Origin: Hyphomonadaceae bacterium
GTDB taxonomy: Bacteria; Pseudomonadota; Alphaproteobacteria; Caulobacterales; Aquidulcibacteraceae
Length of the DNA: 9,721 nt
Assembly: GCA_003526465.1 (NCBI GenBank)
Contig: DPWD01000204.1
Location: forward strand, 165-9,885
Direction: 5' to 3'
Part shown: positions 1 through 6,546 of the stretch, in pieces
Layout of the letters: each line of letters begins with the position of its first letter
Position numbering within the stretch: position 1 is the first letter of the stretch
Notes under the pieces: model-generated
Database searches by the model: none
The model's input: only the letters and a program-made list of their open reading frames with translations
What the model was told of the DNA's origin: nothing
Position numbers and translations under genes: made by a program

Positions 1-153
1 CATCATCGTCTCCGGGCTCATCAGCGCCACGTTGGCCTCCAGGCGTTTGCCCATCTCGGCGATCAGCTGTTCGTTGATCGGGGTGACATCCGGCAGGCCC
101 ATGAAGCGGCGGGCTTCCTCGGGGCTGCATTCGACATTGACGGTGAATTTCAT
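1..153 (-). CDS. DUF6489-type small protein, N-terminal part only
   Basis: The first 51 codons of a minus-strand gene running off the left edge. It begins MKFTVNVECSPEEARRFMGL, followed by PDVTPINEQLIAEMGKRLEA. The pattern 'CSPEEARRFxGLPDVxPxNE' followed by an amphipathic helix is what I recall for the small alphaproteobacterial DUF6489 proteins of about 90-100 residues. Their function is not known to me. The ATG at 151-153 is chosen because an AAGGA Shine-Dalgarno (complement of 163-167) lies 9 nt upstream and the family-like sequence starts there. There is no signal peptide or membrane segment in the visible part. The gene is divergent from the dienelactone hydrolase gene, with only 80 bp between start codons. 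The family call is from memory of the motif and the C-terminus is not visible. Confidence 0.68.
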   Translation of the reverse strand, partial: MKFTVNVECSPEEARRFMGLPDVTPINEQLIAEMGKRLEANVALMSPETMM

Positions 154-177
154 GGCCGCGAATCCTTCGCGCATCAG

Positions 178-203
178 GCGCGGGTTCTGTCTATAACCCG
201 CGC
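178..203. promoter_or_regulatory. Perfect 9-bp inverted repeat in a divergent promoter region
   Basis: Arms GCGCGGGTT (178-186) and AACCCGCGC (195-203) are exact reverse complements separated by 8 bp. They lie between two divergent start codons (153 minus, 234 plus). The spacer and right arm include a TATAAC-like hexamer on the plus strand (192-197) whose complement reads GTTATA, so a -10 element for either gene could sit inside the dyad. No convincing -35 was found. The position favours an operator or regulatory dyad over a terminator, because both flanking genes start here and neither ends here. The regulator is unknown and this is inference from symmetry and position. Confidence 0.4.
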
Positions 204-233
204 GCTTGCAGCAAAACAGACGGAGGCGAGCCG

Positions 234-923
234 ATGGGCGATTGGGTCGAGGTAAAGGGGCCGGATGGGGGTTTCCGAGCCTATGTGGCGCGCCCGGAAG
301 GGACGCCGAAGGCGGCCGTAGTGGCGATCCAGGAGATTTTCGGGGTCAACGCGGTGATGCGCAAGAAGGCCGACTGGCTGGCGCGCGAGGGCTTTCTCGC
401 TATTGCGCCGGACCTGTTCTGGCGCCTCGGCAAGGACATCGACATCACCGACCAGAGCGAGGCCGAGTGGGCGCAGGCCTTCGATTACTTCAAGCGCTTC
501 GACCTCGATGCCGGCGTTCGCGACGTGCAGGCGGCCATCGCGCACGCGCGCGGCATGAATTGTACAAAAGTCGGCGCGGTCGGCTATTGCCTCGGCGGCC
601 TGCTCGCCTATCTCACGGCGTGCCGCACCGATGCGGATGCAAGCGTCGGCTATTACGGCGTGAATATTCCGGCGTTCGTCGGCGAAGCCGCCAACATCAA
701 GCAGCCGCTGATGCTGCACATCGCCGGCAGGGACGGCTTCGTCGACAAAGCGGCGCAAGACGCAATGCACGCCGGGCTCGGCGGCCATGCGAAGATTACG
801 CTGCACACTTACGCGGACCAGGACCACGCCTTCACCCGCGAAGGCGGCAAGCACTACGACGCCGGCGCGGCGAAGATCGCCGACGAGCGCACGATCGCGT
901 TCTTCAAGGCAAACCTAGTATGA
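234..923 (+). CDS. Dienelactone hydrolase family protein
   Basis: A 229-residue cytoplasmic alpha/beta-hydrolase of the carboxymethylenebutenolidase type. The classical enzyme opens dienelactone rings in chlorocatechol breakdown, but most genomic copies have unknown substrates. Nearly all active-site landmarks are visible: nucleophile Cys119 in GYCLGG, Glu34 in 'IQEIFG', Asp167 in 'AGRDGFVD' and His198 in 'DQDHAF'. Their spacing matches the Glu36/Cys123/Asp171/His202 set of the Pseudomonas enzyme, and the length is normal for the family. There is no signal peptide. The ATG at 234 has a GGAGG Shine-Dalgarno (222-226) 7 nt upstream. Its stop overlaps the next start as ATGA (920-923), so it leads a three-gene operon with the phosphodiesterase and quinone oxidoreductase. 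The family is certain; a chloroaromatic role is not supported because no other catechol-pathway gene is present. Confidence 0.93.
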   Translation: MGDWVEVKGPDGGFRAYVARPEGTPKAAVVAIQEIFGVNAVMRKKADWLAREGFLAIAPDLFWRLGKDIDITDQSEAEWAQAFDYFKRFDLDAGVRDVQAAIAHARGMNCTKVGAVGYCLGGLLAYLTACRTDADASVGYYGVNIPAFVGEAANIKQPLMLHIAGRDGFVDKAAQDAMHAGLGGHAKITLHTYADQDHAFTREGGKHYDAGAAKIADERTIAFFKANLV

Positions 924-1855
924 GGGCGGTTTTCCTTTTGTACGCGCTTGCGCTGGCCGCATGCAACGAGCAGCAGCCTGTGTCCGCCGCGGAATCGGCG
1001 GTCGTCGCGCAATCGCTTGCGCCTTCAGACCTCCCCGCGTTTTTCGATTGCCTGCGCGACCGCGGGCAGACCGTAATCGCCGCTCACCGCGGCGGGCCTG
1101 CGCCGGGGTTTGCGGAGAACGCCATCCCTACATTCGAGAACACGCTGCGCGGCGCGCCGGCGCTGCTGGAGATCGACATCTCCGAAACACGCGATGGCGC
1201 GCTTGTGCTCATGCATGACGACGCACTCGACCGTACGACGAATGGCGAGGGCGCGGTGCGCGATCGCGCATTGGCGGAAATTCAAGCGCTGCAGCTTGAG
1301 GACAACGATGGCCGCGCGCTTGACGCGCATCCGCCCACTTTGCGCGAAGCGCTCGATTGGGCGGCCGACCGCGCCATCCTCGAACTCGATGTGAAGCGGG
1401 GCGTCTCGTACGAGGATGTCGTCGCCGAGGTACGCGCCGCCAACGCCGCCGACCGCGTGATCTTCATCACCTACAGCACCGCGGCGGCCATCCGCGTGCA
1501 CCGCCTGACGCCTGAACTGATGATCTCAACCACCATCGAAAGCGAGGCCGACCTGAGCGCGCTGCAAAACGCGCGCGTCGATCTCTCCCGCATTCTGGCG
1601 TGGACAGGAACCGAGGAGCCAAACAGCGCCTTGAATGCCGCCCTTGCCGAACGCGGCATCGAGGTTCTTTTTGGCACGCTGGGCGGGCGCGGGTCCTGGG
1701 ACAATCGTTTCGCCGCTTCCGGCGATGACCGGTACGCGGAATTTGCCGAGGCCGGCATCCATGTGATCGCCACCGACCGCCCCGCCGCCGCCGCCCGCGA
1801 TCTTGACGCGGCCGACGGCGTCGATGGGTTTGGGGCCATGCTGTGTGCGCGGTGA
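920..1855 (+). CDS. Glycerophosphodiester phosphodiesterase family lipoprotein
   Basis: A 311-residue protein of the GDPD TIM-barrel family, which hydrolyses glycerophosphodiesters to glycerol-3-phosphate and an alcohol. The N-terminus MRAVFLLYALALAACN is a lipoprotein signal: a short hydrophobic stretch and lipobox L-A-A-C with Cys15. Residue +2 is Asn rather than Asp, which does not suggest inner-membrane retention. The catalytic landmarks are His56 in 'AAHRGG', 'ENAIPTFENTL' (66-76), metal ligands Glu84 and Asp86 in 'LEIDIS', and His99 in 'LMHDDALDRTTNG'. A later 'LELDVKRG' supplies a further acidic pair. The ATG at 920 is chosen because it gives the lipoprotein signal, overlaps the upstream stop by 4 bp and has AAGG (906-909) 10 nt upstream. 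The open frame extends further upstream but only through an antiparallel-quality, non-conserved stretch over the hydrolase gene. It probably acts in the periplasm on phospholipid-derived diesters. Confidence 0.9.
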   Translation: MRAVFLLYALALAACNEQQPVSAAESAVVAQSLAPSDLPAFFDCLRDRGQTVIAAHRGGPAPGFAENAIPTFENTLRGAPALLEIDISETRDGALVLMHDDALDRTTNGEGAVRDRALAEIQALQLEDNDGRALDAHPPTLREALDWAADRAILELDVKRGVSYEDVVAEVRAANAADRVIFITYSTAAAIRVHRLTPELMISTTIESEADLSALQNARVDLSRILAWTGTEEPNSALNAALAERGIEVLFGTLGGRGSWDNRFAASGDDRYAEFAEAGIHVIATDRPAAAARDLDAADGVDGFGAMLCAR

Positions 1856-1862
1856 GGCGGAG

Positions 1863-2834
1863 ATGAGGGCGATCCGCATCGGGCGGCACGGCGGGCCGGA
1901 GGTAATGACGCTCGCCGACATCGATGAGCCGTCGCCCGGGCCCCACGAAATCCGCGTTCGCAATCACGCCATAGGCGTCAATTTCATCGATACCTATCAC
2001 CGCGGCGGGCTGTACAAGATCGCGCTGCCAAGCGGGCTTGGCATGGAGGCGGCGGGCATCGTCGAGGCGGTCGGCGAGGGTGTGACGCGCTTCAAGGTCG
2101 GCGACCGCGCGGCGTATTGCACGGCGCCGCTTGGGGCCTATTCGGAAGCGCACGTCTTGCCAGAGACGCGGGCGGCGCTTCTGCCCGCCGAGATAGACTT
2201 CGATATCGCCGCAGCAGGCTTATTGAAGGGCGCTACCGCGCGTTATCTTTTGCGCAAGACGTTTCGCGTGGAACCGGGCCATTGGGTTCTGATCCATGCC
2301 GGGGCCGGCGGCGTGGGGCAGATTCTTGTACAATGGGCCAAACACCTTGGTGCGCATGTGATCGCAACGGCGGGCAGCGAGGCGAAAGCTGAGATCGCCC
2401 GCGCGCTCGGCGCCGATCACGCGCTACCGATAGCACCGGGCGAAAACTTCGCGCCGCGCGTTCGCGCTATCGTGAAGGGGGGCGTGCATGTCGTCTATGA
2501 CGGCGTTGGCAAAGATACTTGGGGCGCCTCACTCGACAGCCTGCGCCCGCTCGGCATGATGGTGAGCTTCGGCAATGCGTCAGGGTCGCCGCCGGCGGTC
2601 AGTCCGCTTGTGCTGTCGCAGAAGGGCTCTTTGTTTCTCACGCGGCCGACGCTTTTTCACTACACGGCGACGGCCGAGCAGCTCGACGAAACAGCGGCGG
2701 ATTTGTTCGACGTGCTAGCGAAAGGCGCGGTGATAATTGCGCCGCCGGCCGCCTACGCGCTCGCCGATGCCGCGCAAGCGCACCGCGATCTTGAAGCGCA
2801 GAACACGACGGGGAGCCTTGTGCTCAAGCCCTGA
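1863..2834 (+). CDS. qorA: Zinc-independent NADPH:quinone oxidoreductase (MDR family)
   Basis: A 323-residue medium-chain dehydrogenase/reductase of the quinone oxidoreductase class, expected to reduce quinones or reactive enones with NADPH in the cytosol. The N-terminal GroES-like domain carries 'GVNFIDTYHRGGLY' (38-51) and 'LPSGLGMEAAGIVEAVG' (55-71). The Rossmann domain carries 'VLIHAGAGGVGQILVQWAK' (142-160), with the glycine motif A-G-A-G-G-V-G at 146-152. The structural-zinc cysteine cluster and catalytic zinc ligands of alcohol dehydrogenases are absent, as in E. coli QOR. The ATG at 1863 has GAGG (1854-1857) 5 nt upstream and follows the phosphodiesterase stop by 7 nt; the frame is open 60 nt further upstream but only inside the neighbouring gene. 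Its stop lies 1 bp from the stop of the opposite-strand GST gene. The true substrate cannot be read from sequence. Confidence 0.93.
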   Translation: MRAIRIGRHGGPEVMTLADIDEPSPGPHEIRVRNHAIGVNFIDTYHRGGLYKIALPSGLGMEAAGIVEAVGEGVTRFKVGDRAAYCTAPLGAYSEAHVLPETRAALLPAEIDFDIAAAGLLKGATARYLLRKTFRVEPGHWVLIHAGAGGVGQILVQWAKHLGAHVIATAGSEAKAEIARALGADHALPIAPGENFAPRVRAIVKGGVHVVYDGVGKDTWGASLDSLRPLGMMVSFGNASGSPPAVSPLVLSQKGSLFLTRPTLFHYTATAEQLDETAADLFDVLAKGAVIIAPPAAYALADAAQAHRDLEAQNTTGSLVLKP

Positions 2835-2835
2835 A

Positions 2836-3435
2836 TTATTGGATTGCGGCGGCGCGCTGATAGGCGGGGCGCGCCGTCATGCGCTCGTGGTAACTCTGGC
2901 TGGCTTCGCCGCCGGAAACACCCACAAAGCCAAGCAGGCCGATTGTGTAGGCAATAGCGATGTCGGCGGCTGTAAACCGGTCGCCTGCGACGAACTCTCG
3001 GCTCTTGAGCCTATCCTCGAGAAACGCGGCCCGCTTACTCAATGCCTCGATAATGTAGCCGGAGGTCCAGTTTTCGCCGGCGCCGTCCTTTGCCAGGAAT
3101 TTGCCAGCGATCAGCGCGTTAGCGGGGGCGGCCGCCGTCGCCTCGCTGAAAATTAGATATTGCAGGTAATCGGCATAGGCCGGCTCGTTCGGTTTCACGG
3201 CGAGGTCGGTCGGCCCGCATTTCTCCATCATGTACACCATGATGGCGATCGACTCAGTCATGCGCACATCGCCGTCTTTGAACGCCGGTATGGTGCGCAG
3301 CGGATTGGCCTCAAGAAATTCCGGTGTCGGTTCGAAGAATGAAGCCGGCTTCACCTCGTAGGGCGCCCCCATCTCCTCGCACAACCAGATGACCCGCATG
3401 GAGCGTGAGCGCGGCGTATGGAAGATGGTGAACAT
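2836..3435 (-). CDS. Glutathione S-transferase family protein
   Basis: A 199-residue cytosolic protein with the two-domain GST layout. The thioredoxin-like domain (about 1-78) opens with 'TPRSRSMRVIWLCEE', where Ser10/Ser12 occupy the catalytic region. It then has 'LRTIPAF' with the cis-proline Pro50, and 'TESIAI' with Glu61-Ser62, which in the family binds the gamma-glutamyl end of glutathione. The helical C-terminal domain has 'FTAADIAIAY' (154-163), the N-capping box with Asp158. The length is normal. The ATG at 3433-3435 has a strong AAGGAGG (complement of 3441-3447) 5 nt upstream. It lies 62 bp downstream of rho on the same strand with no clear terminator between, so it may receive rho read-through. 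It converges on the quinone oxidoreductase gene with 1 bp between stop codons. The class and substrate are not determinable here. Confidence 0.92.
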   Translation of the reverse strand: MFTIFHTPRSRSMRVIWLCEEMGAPYEVKPASFFEPTPEFLEANPLRTIPAFKDGDVRMTESIAIMVYMMEKCGPTDLAVKPNEPAYADYLQYLIFSEATAAAPANALIAGKFLAKDGAGENWTSGYIIEALSKRAAFLEDRLKSREFVAGDRFTAADIAIAYTIGLLGFVGVSGGEASQSYHERMTARPAYQRAAAIQ

Positions 3436-3497
3436 GAGCGCCTCCTTGGCCCCGAACTCTAGCAGAACACGTGGCCGGCGCTAGCTAGGACGCCGCG

Positions 3498-4790
3498 TCA
3501 AGTATTCATGCTCTGGAAGAAATCGTCGTTGTTCTTCGAGCCCTTGAGCTTATCGAGCAGGAACTCGATCGCGTCCTGGGTGCCCATGGGCGAGAGGATG
3601 CGGCGCAGCACGTACATCTTCTGCAGGTGCTCTTTCGGCGTGATCAGCTCATCCTTGCGGGTGCCGGACTTGAGCACGTCGATGGCTGGGAAGATGCGGC
3701 GGTCGGCGATCTTGCGGTCGAGTTGAAGCTCGGAATTGCCGGTGCCCTTGAATTCTTCGAAGATCACTTCGTCCATGCGCGAGCCGGTGTCGATCAACGC
3801 GGTGGCGATGATGGTGAGCGAGCCGCCTTCCTCGAGATTGCGCGCCGCGCCGAAAAAGCGCTTCGGGCGCTGCAGCGCATTGGCGTCGACGCCCCCGGTC
3901 AGCACCTTGCCCGAGGAGGGCACGGTTGCGTTGTAAGCGCGGCCGAGGCGCGTGATCGAATCGAGCAGGATGACCACGTCCTTGCCGTGTTCGGCGAGGC
4001 GCTTGGCTTTCTCGATCACCATCTCGGCGACGGCGACGTGGCGCTCGGCCCTTTCATCGAAGGTCGAAGAAACAACCTCGCCCTTCACCGTGCGCTGCAT
4101 ATCGGTGACTTCTTCCGGGCGCTCATCGATCAGCAGCACGATCAGGAACACTTCCGGATGATTGGCGGCGATGGCCTTGGCGATGTTCTGCAGGATCACG
4201 GTTTTGCCGGTGCGCGGCTGGGCCACGATCAGAGAACGCTGGCCTTTGCCGACCGGCGCGACGATGTCGATAATGCGCCCGGTCTTGTCTTTCAGCGTGG
4301 GGTCTTCGATTTCCATTTTCAGCCGCTCGGTGGGGTAGAGCGGCGTCAGATTGTCGAAATGCACCTTGTGGCGGACGCGGTCGGGATCCTCGAAGTTAAT
4401 GGAATTAACCTTTACCAGCGCGAAATAGCGTTCGCCATCCTTCGGCGCGCGGATCTGGCCCTCCACTGTATCGCCGGTGCGCAGGCCGAATTTTCGGATT
4501 TGCTGCGGCGATACGTAGATGTCGTCGGGGCCCGCCAAATAGTTCGATTGCGGCGAGCGCAGGAAGCCAAAACCGTCTGGGAGGATTTCGCAAACGCCAG
4601 CGCCGCCGATTTCGACGCCGCGCTCGGCCACCGATTTCAGGATGGCGAACAGCATGTCTTGCGTGCGCAGCGTGTTGGCGCCTTCGATTTCGAGCGATTC
4701 CGCCAGCGCCAGGATCTCGGTGGGCGGCTTGCGCTTGAGCTCTTGCAGCGTGAGCTGGGTAAGCTCTTCGAGGACTTGTTCGTCAGTCAT
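3498..4790 (-). CDS. rho: Transcription termination factor Rho
   Basis: A 430-residue hexameric RNA helicase that ends transcription at Rho-dependent sites using ATP. Residues 1-50 form the N-terminal helical domain ('[18 protein letters not shown]'). Residues 62-130 are the cold-shock-like primary RNA-binding domain, with 'GFGFLRSP' and '[19 protein letters not shown]'. The RecA-like ATPase core has Walker A 'PRTGKT' (192-197), Walker B 'DVVILLD' ending at Asp277, the Q-loop 'SGKVLTGG' (293-300) and '[10 protein letters not shown]' (348-357) in the R-loop region. The start at 4788-4790 gives the normal family N-terminus [12 protein letters not shown]. The frame stays open to 4919 but the extra 43 residues (Arg/Pro-rich) are not family-like and lie over leader hairpins. 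The Shine-Dalgarno is weak (GAGA, complement of 4796-4799). It is downstream of hemJ on the same strand and directed away from the proposed origin. Confidence 0.98.
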   Translation of the reverse strand: MTDEQVLEELTQLTLQELKRKPPTEILALAESLEIEGANTLRTQDMLFAILKSVAERGVEIGGAGVCEILPDGFGFLRSPQSNYLAGPDDIYVSPQQIRKFGLRTGDTVEGQIRAPKDGERYFALVKVNSINFEDPDRVRHKVHFDNLTPLYPTERLKMEIEDPTLKDKTGRIIDIVAPVGKGQRSLIVAQPRTGKTVILQNIAKAIAANHPEVFLIVLLIDERPEEVTDMQRTVKGEVVSSTFDERAERHVAVAEMVIEKAKRLAEHGKDVVILLDSITRLGRAYNATVPSSGKVLTGGVDANALQRPKRFFGAARNLEEGGSLTIIATALIDTGSRMDEVIFEEFKGTGNSELQLDRKIADRRIFPAIDVLKSGTRKDELITPKEHLQKMYVLRRILSPMGTQDAIEFLLDKLKGSKNNDDFFQSMNT

Positions 4791-4985
4791 GTATGTCTCG
4801 GGGAAGGGCCTCGCGCACTGGGTGCGAAAGCGAGGCCGTCGGGTTGGAAGATTGTGAGCCGGCGGATTGGAGAAGGGGCCGGCGCCGCCGCCGCGAACGC
4901 GGCGAGAGGAACTCGCCACGCGGCAGGAGGGACACCATAACCCGGCAAAGCCGTCAAGCCGGTTAACGCGTTTTGGGTCCTGGCG
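4791..4985 (-). promoter_or_regulatory. Hairpin-rich rho leader / hemJ-rho intergenic region
   Basis: A 195-bp gap between the hemJ stop and the rho start, on the strand that reads into rho. Three dyads are visible. Nearest rho, 4807-4837 has perfect 8-bp arms. Further up, 4889-4904 has perfect 7-bp arms and 4901-4917 has 6-bp arms; these two share 4901-4904 and so cannot fully form together. Just after hemJ, CCGGC (4942-4946) can pair with GCCGG (4958-4962), but no T-tract follows in the hemJ direction, so it is a poor intrinsic terminator. A TTGACG hexamer (complement of 4952-4957) could be a -35 for a rho promoter, but I find no -10 at good spacing. E. coli rho is known to be autoregulated through its leader; a similar role here is inference. 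Confidence 0.45.
4807..4837 (-). promoter_or_regulatory. Strong hairpin just upstream of the rho start codon
   Basis: GGCCTCGC (4807-4814) and GCGAGGCC (4830-4837) are exact reverse complements. Inside them GCAC (4815-4818) and GTGC (4822-4825) form a nested 4-bp stem with a 3-nt loop, leaving a 4-nt bulge (4826-4829). In the rho transcript the structure would end 16 nt before the AUG, leaving only the weak ribosome-binding region unpaired. There is no U-tract after it, so it is not a standard terminator. A role in rho translation or mRNA stability is inference. Confidence 0.5.
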
Positions 4986-5456
4986 TCAGGGCTCGACCGT
5001 CGCCAGCAGCACGATAGCAATGGCCGCGAGGAAGGGAACCTCGCTCATCAGCCGCCAATACCGCTCGGTGCGCCGGCGCTCGCCCTTGGCAAGGCGTCGG
5101 CCCTCCGCAGATAGGTAGCCATGGTAGCCGGACAAGCCCAGAACCAACAAAAGCTTGGCCCAGAACCAGTGCGGCACCCCGCTGACGACTTCGCCAAAGG
5201 GCCGCGTCCAGTCCCCGGTAATGTAGGTCGCGAGCAGGAAAATGCCGAACGCCCAGGCAATTACCAGGCTGGGCGCGAGAATAATGGCGCGCAGGCTTGC
5301 CGCGGCCTTCAACATCGCCGCTTCAAGCTCGCCGCCCGGCTGCGAGGCGGTAACGTAGGCGTAAAAGCGCGGCAGCATGAGCAGCCCCGCGATCCAGGCG
5401 ATCACGGCGATGATGTGGAGCCCGCGGGCGAGGTCGTAGCCGATAAAATGATCCAT
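4986..5456 (-). CDS. hemJ: Protoporphyrinogen oxidase, HemJ type
   Basis: A 156-residue inner-membrane protein of the HemJ (UPF0093) family, which oxidises protoporphyrinogen IX to protoporphyrin IX. Four hydrophobic segments are visible at about 12-30, 55-79, 97-115 and 137-154. The first carries 'LHIIAVIAWIAGLLMLPRFYAY', the HemJ signature with His14 and Arg30. The third carries 'FWAKLLLVLGLSGYHGY' with Lys101 and His112, and the fourth begins 'SEVPFLAAIAIVLL', close to the usual NEVP...IGIVIL ending. The length is typical (about 140-160). Position 11 is Arg in 'ARGLH', where I recall Lys-Ala in 'IKALH' in many homologues. The ATG at 5454-5456 has GGAGG (complement of 5465-5469) 8 nt upstream, inside the hemH 3' end. 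The gap to the hemH stop is 4 bp. Its position directly after hemH fits the penultimate step of haem synthesis. Confidence 0.88.
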   Translation of the reverse strand: MDHFIGYDLARGLHIIAVIAWIAGLLMLPRFYAYVTASQPGGELEAAMLKAAASLRAIILAPSLVIAWAFGIFLLATYITGDWTRPFGEVVSGVPHWFWAKLLLVLGLSGYHGYLSAEGRRLAKGERRRTERYWRLMSEVPFLAAIAIVLLATVEP

Positions 5457-5460
5457 CAGA

Positions 5461-6546
5461 TCACCCTCCCAGAGCGCACAGGCGCCGTCCTGCCGGGCAA
5501 AGCCTGCCCCCGTTTTCCGAACACACCTTACCCGGAGCGGCCAGCGCGCGCTCCACTAGATCGGCCAGCGCGTCAATGAAGCGCGGGGCGACGCCGAGGG
5601 CGGGCGCGCGCAGATAAAATGGCAGGGCTAGCTCGCGCGCCAGTTGCGCATACTCAATATCGAGTTCGACCAGTGTTTCGATGTGCTCGGAGACAAAGGC
5701 GGTAGGGGAGAGGATCACTCCGACCTCGTCACGGCCGGCCCGGCGCAATTCATCCGCAGTGGAGGGGCCGATCCATTTCAGCGGCCCCACGCGCGATTGG
5801 TAGCAAGTAGCGTGTTGCCAGTCCGCGGGCAAAAGGCGGCGAACCGCAGCTACGGTTTGCTCGATCTGCCATTGGTAGGGATCGCCGCGCTCGATCACGC
5901 GCTGGGGGAGGCCGTGCGCGGAAAACACGACGCGCGGGCGCGGTGGCGAGCCACCCTCGCGCCAAGCTTCAAGGATTGCGTCAGCGTGAGCCTGCGCGAA
6001 CTTGCCGCCGGCGGGGTAGCAACAAATGATCGCGCAGGGCAGACGCGATACGCGAGCCCAGGCCTTCAAGGAAGAGGCCGTCGTGGTCGATGAGAACTGC
6101 GGATAGAGCGGTAGCAAAATCGCATCCGTGGCGCCCCAGGCTTCCGCCGCCTTCGCTGCATCTCTTACAAACGGCCGCCAATAGCGCATCGCGGGAAAAC
6201 AGCGGAAGGAGACGTTCGAGACCTTCTCCAACATCGCCGTTTCAAGCGCGCGCGCTTGTTTCTCCGTCTCCGGCAGAATCGGAGATCGCCCGCCCATGAG
6301 CGCGTAATTGGCCTTCGCGGATTTCTCGCGGGTTCGCGAAATCAACTGCGCCAACAAAAAGCGAAGCGGCTGCGGCAGGCTCACAATGGCCTTGTCGTTG
6401 AACAAATTGAACAGAAACGGGCGCACCGCTTTGAGCGAATCCGGACCGCCCAGATTGAACAGAATGATCGCCACGCGGCGCGAGGTCATGATGCGCAGTT
6501 TGCGCCGCTCGGCCGCGGACTGCTCCTCGATGGGCTGTGCGCTCAC
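5461..6546 (-). CDS. hemH: Ferrochelatase
   Basis: A 361-residue enzyme that inserts Fe2+ into protoporphyrin IX, the last step of protohaem synthesis. Landmarks: 'AIILFNLGGPDSL' (26-38), 'ALMGGRSPI' (82-90), 'PLYPQFSSTTTASS' (146-159), catalytic His211 in 'VFSAHGLPQ', and 'SEHIETLVELDIEY' (286-299) with His288 and Glu290, equivalent to human His341 and Glu343. The C-terminus ends in a Cys-rich tail with Cys342, Cys350 and Cys357, compatible with the [2Fe-2S] ferrochelatases known from Caulobacter and others. The start is a GTG (6544-6546) overlapping the hemE stop as GTGA; the 19 extra codons are strongly GC at third positions, which favours it. An ATG at 6487-6489 gives a 342-residue protein beginning MTSRRVAIILFNLGG, closer to the usual family start. 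Neither has a good Shine-Dalgarno, so the start is undecided. Confidence 0.97.
   Translation of the reverse strand: MSAQPIEEQSAAERRKLRIMTSRRVAIILFNLGGPDSLKAVRPFLFNLFNDKAIVSLPQPLRFLLAQLISRTREKSAKANYALMGGRSPILPETEKQARALETAMLEKVSNVSFRCFPAMRYWRPFVRDAAKAAEAWGATDAILLPLYPQFSSTTTASSLKAWARVSRLPCAIICCYPAGGKFAQAHADAILEAWREGGSPPRPRVVFSAHGLPQRVIERGDPYQWQIEQTVAAVRRLLPADWQHATCYQSRVGPLKWIGPSTADELRRAGRDEVGVILSPTAFVSEHIETLVELDIEYAQLARELALPFYLRAPALGVAPRFIDALADLVERALAAPGKVCSENGGRLCPAGRRLCALGG

Noticed and set aside
206..919. Open frame extending the phosphodiesterase gene far upstream, through the hydrolase gene
   Set aside because: The encoded stretch is Arg-rich and resembles no family; the hydrolase in the other frame is clearly real, and the ATG at 920 gives a proper lipoprotein signal.
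4396..4408. TTAA-N5-TTAA resembling a CtrA site
   Set aside because: The spacing is 5, not 7, and it lies inside rho coding for a normal segment of the protein.
4791..4919. A 43-residue N-terminal extension of Rho
   Set aside because: Pro/Arg-rich and unlike Rho N-termini; it lies over the leader hairpins, and the start at 4790 matches the family.
3627..4940. Long plus-strand open frame of 437 codons
   Set aside because: It is the antisense of rho, a common high-GC artefact with no recognisable domain.
4939..4964. Possible intrinsic terminator after hemJ
   Set aside because: The 5-bp stem has an 11-nt loop and no T-tract on the hemJ strand.
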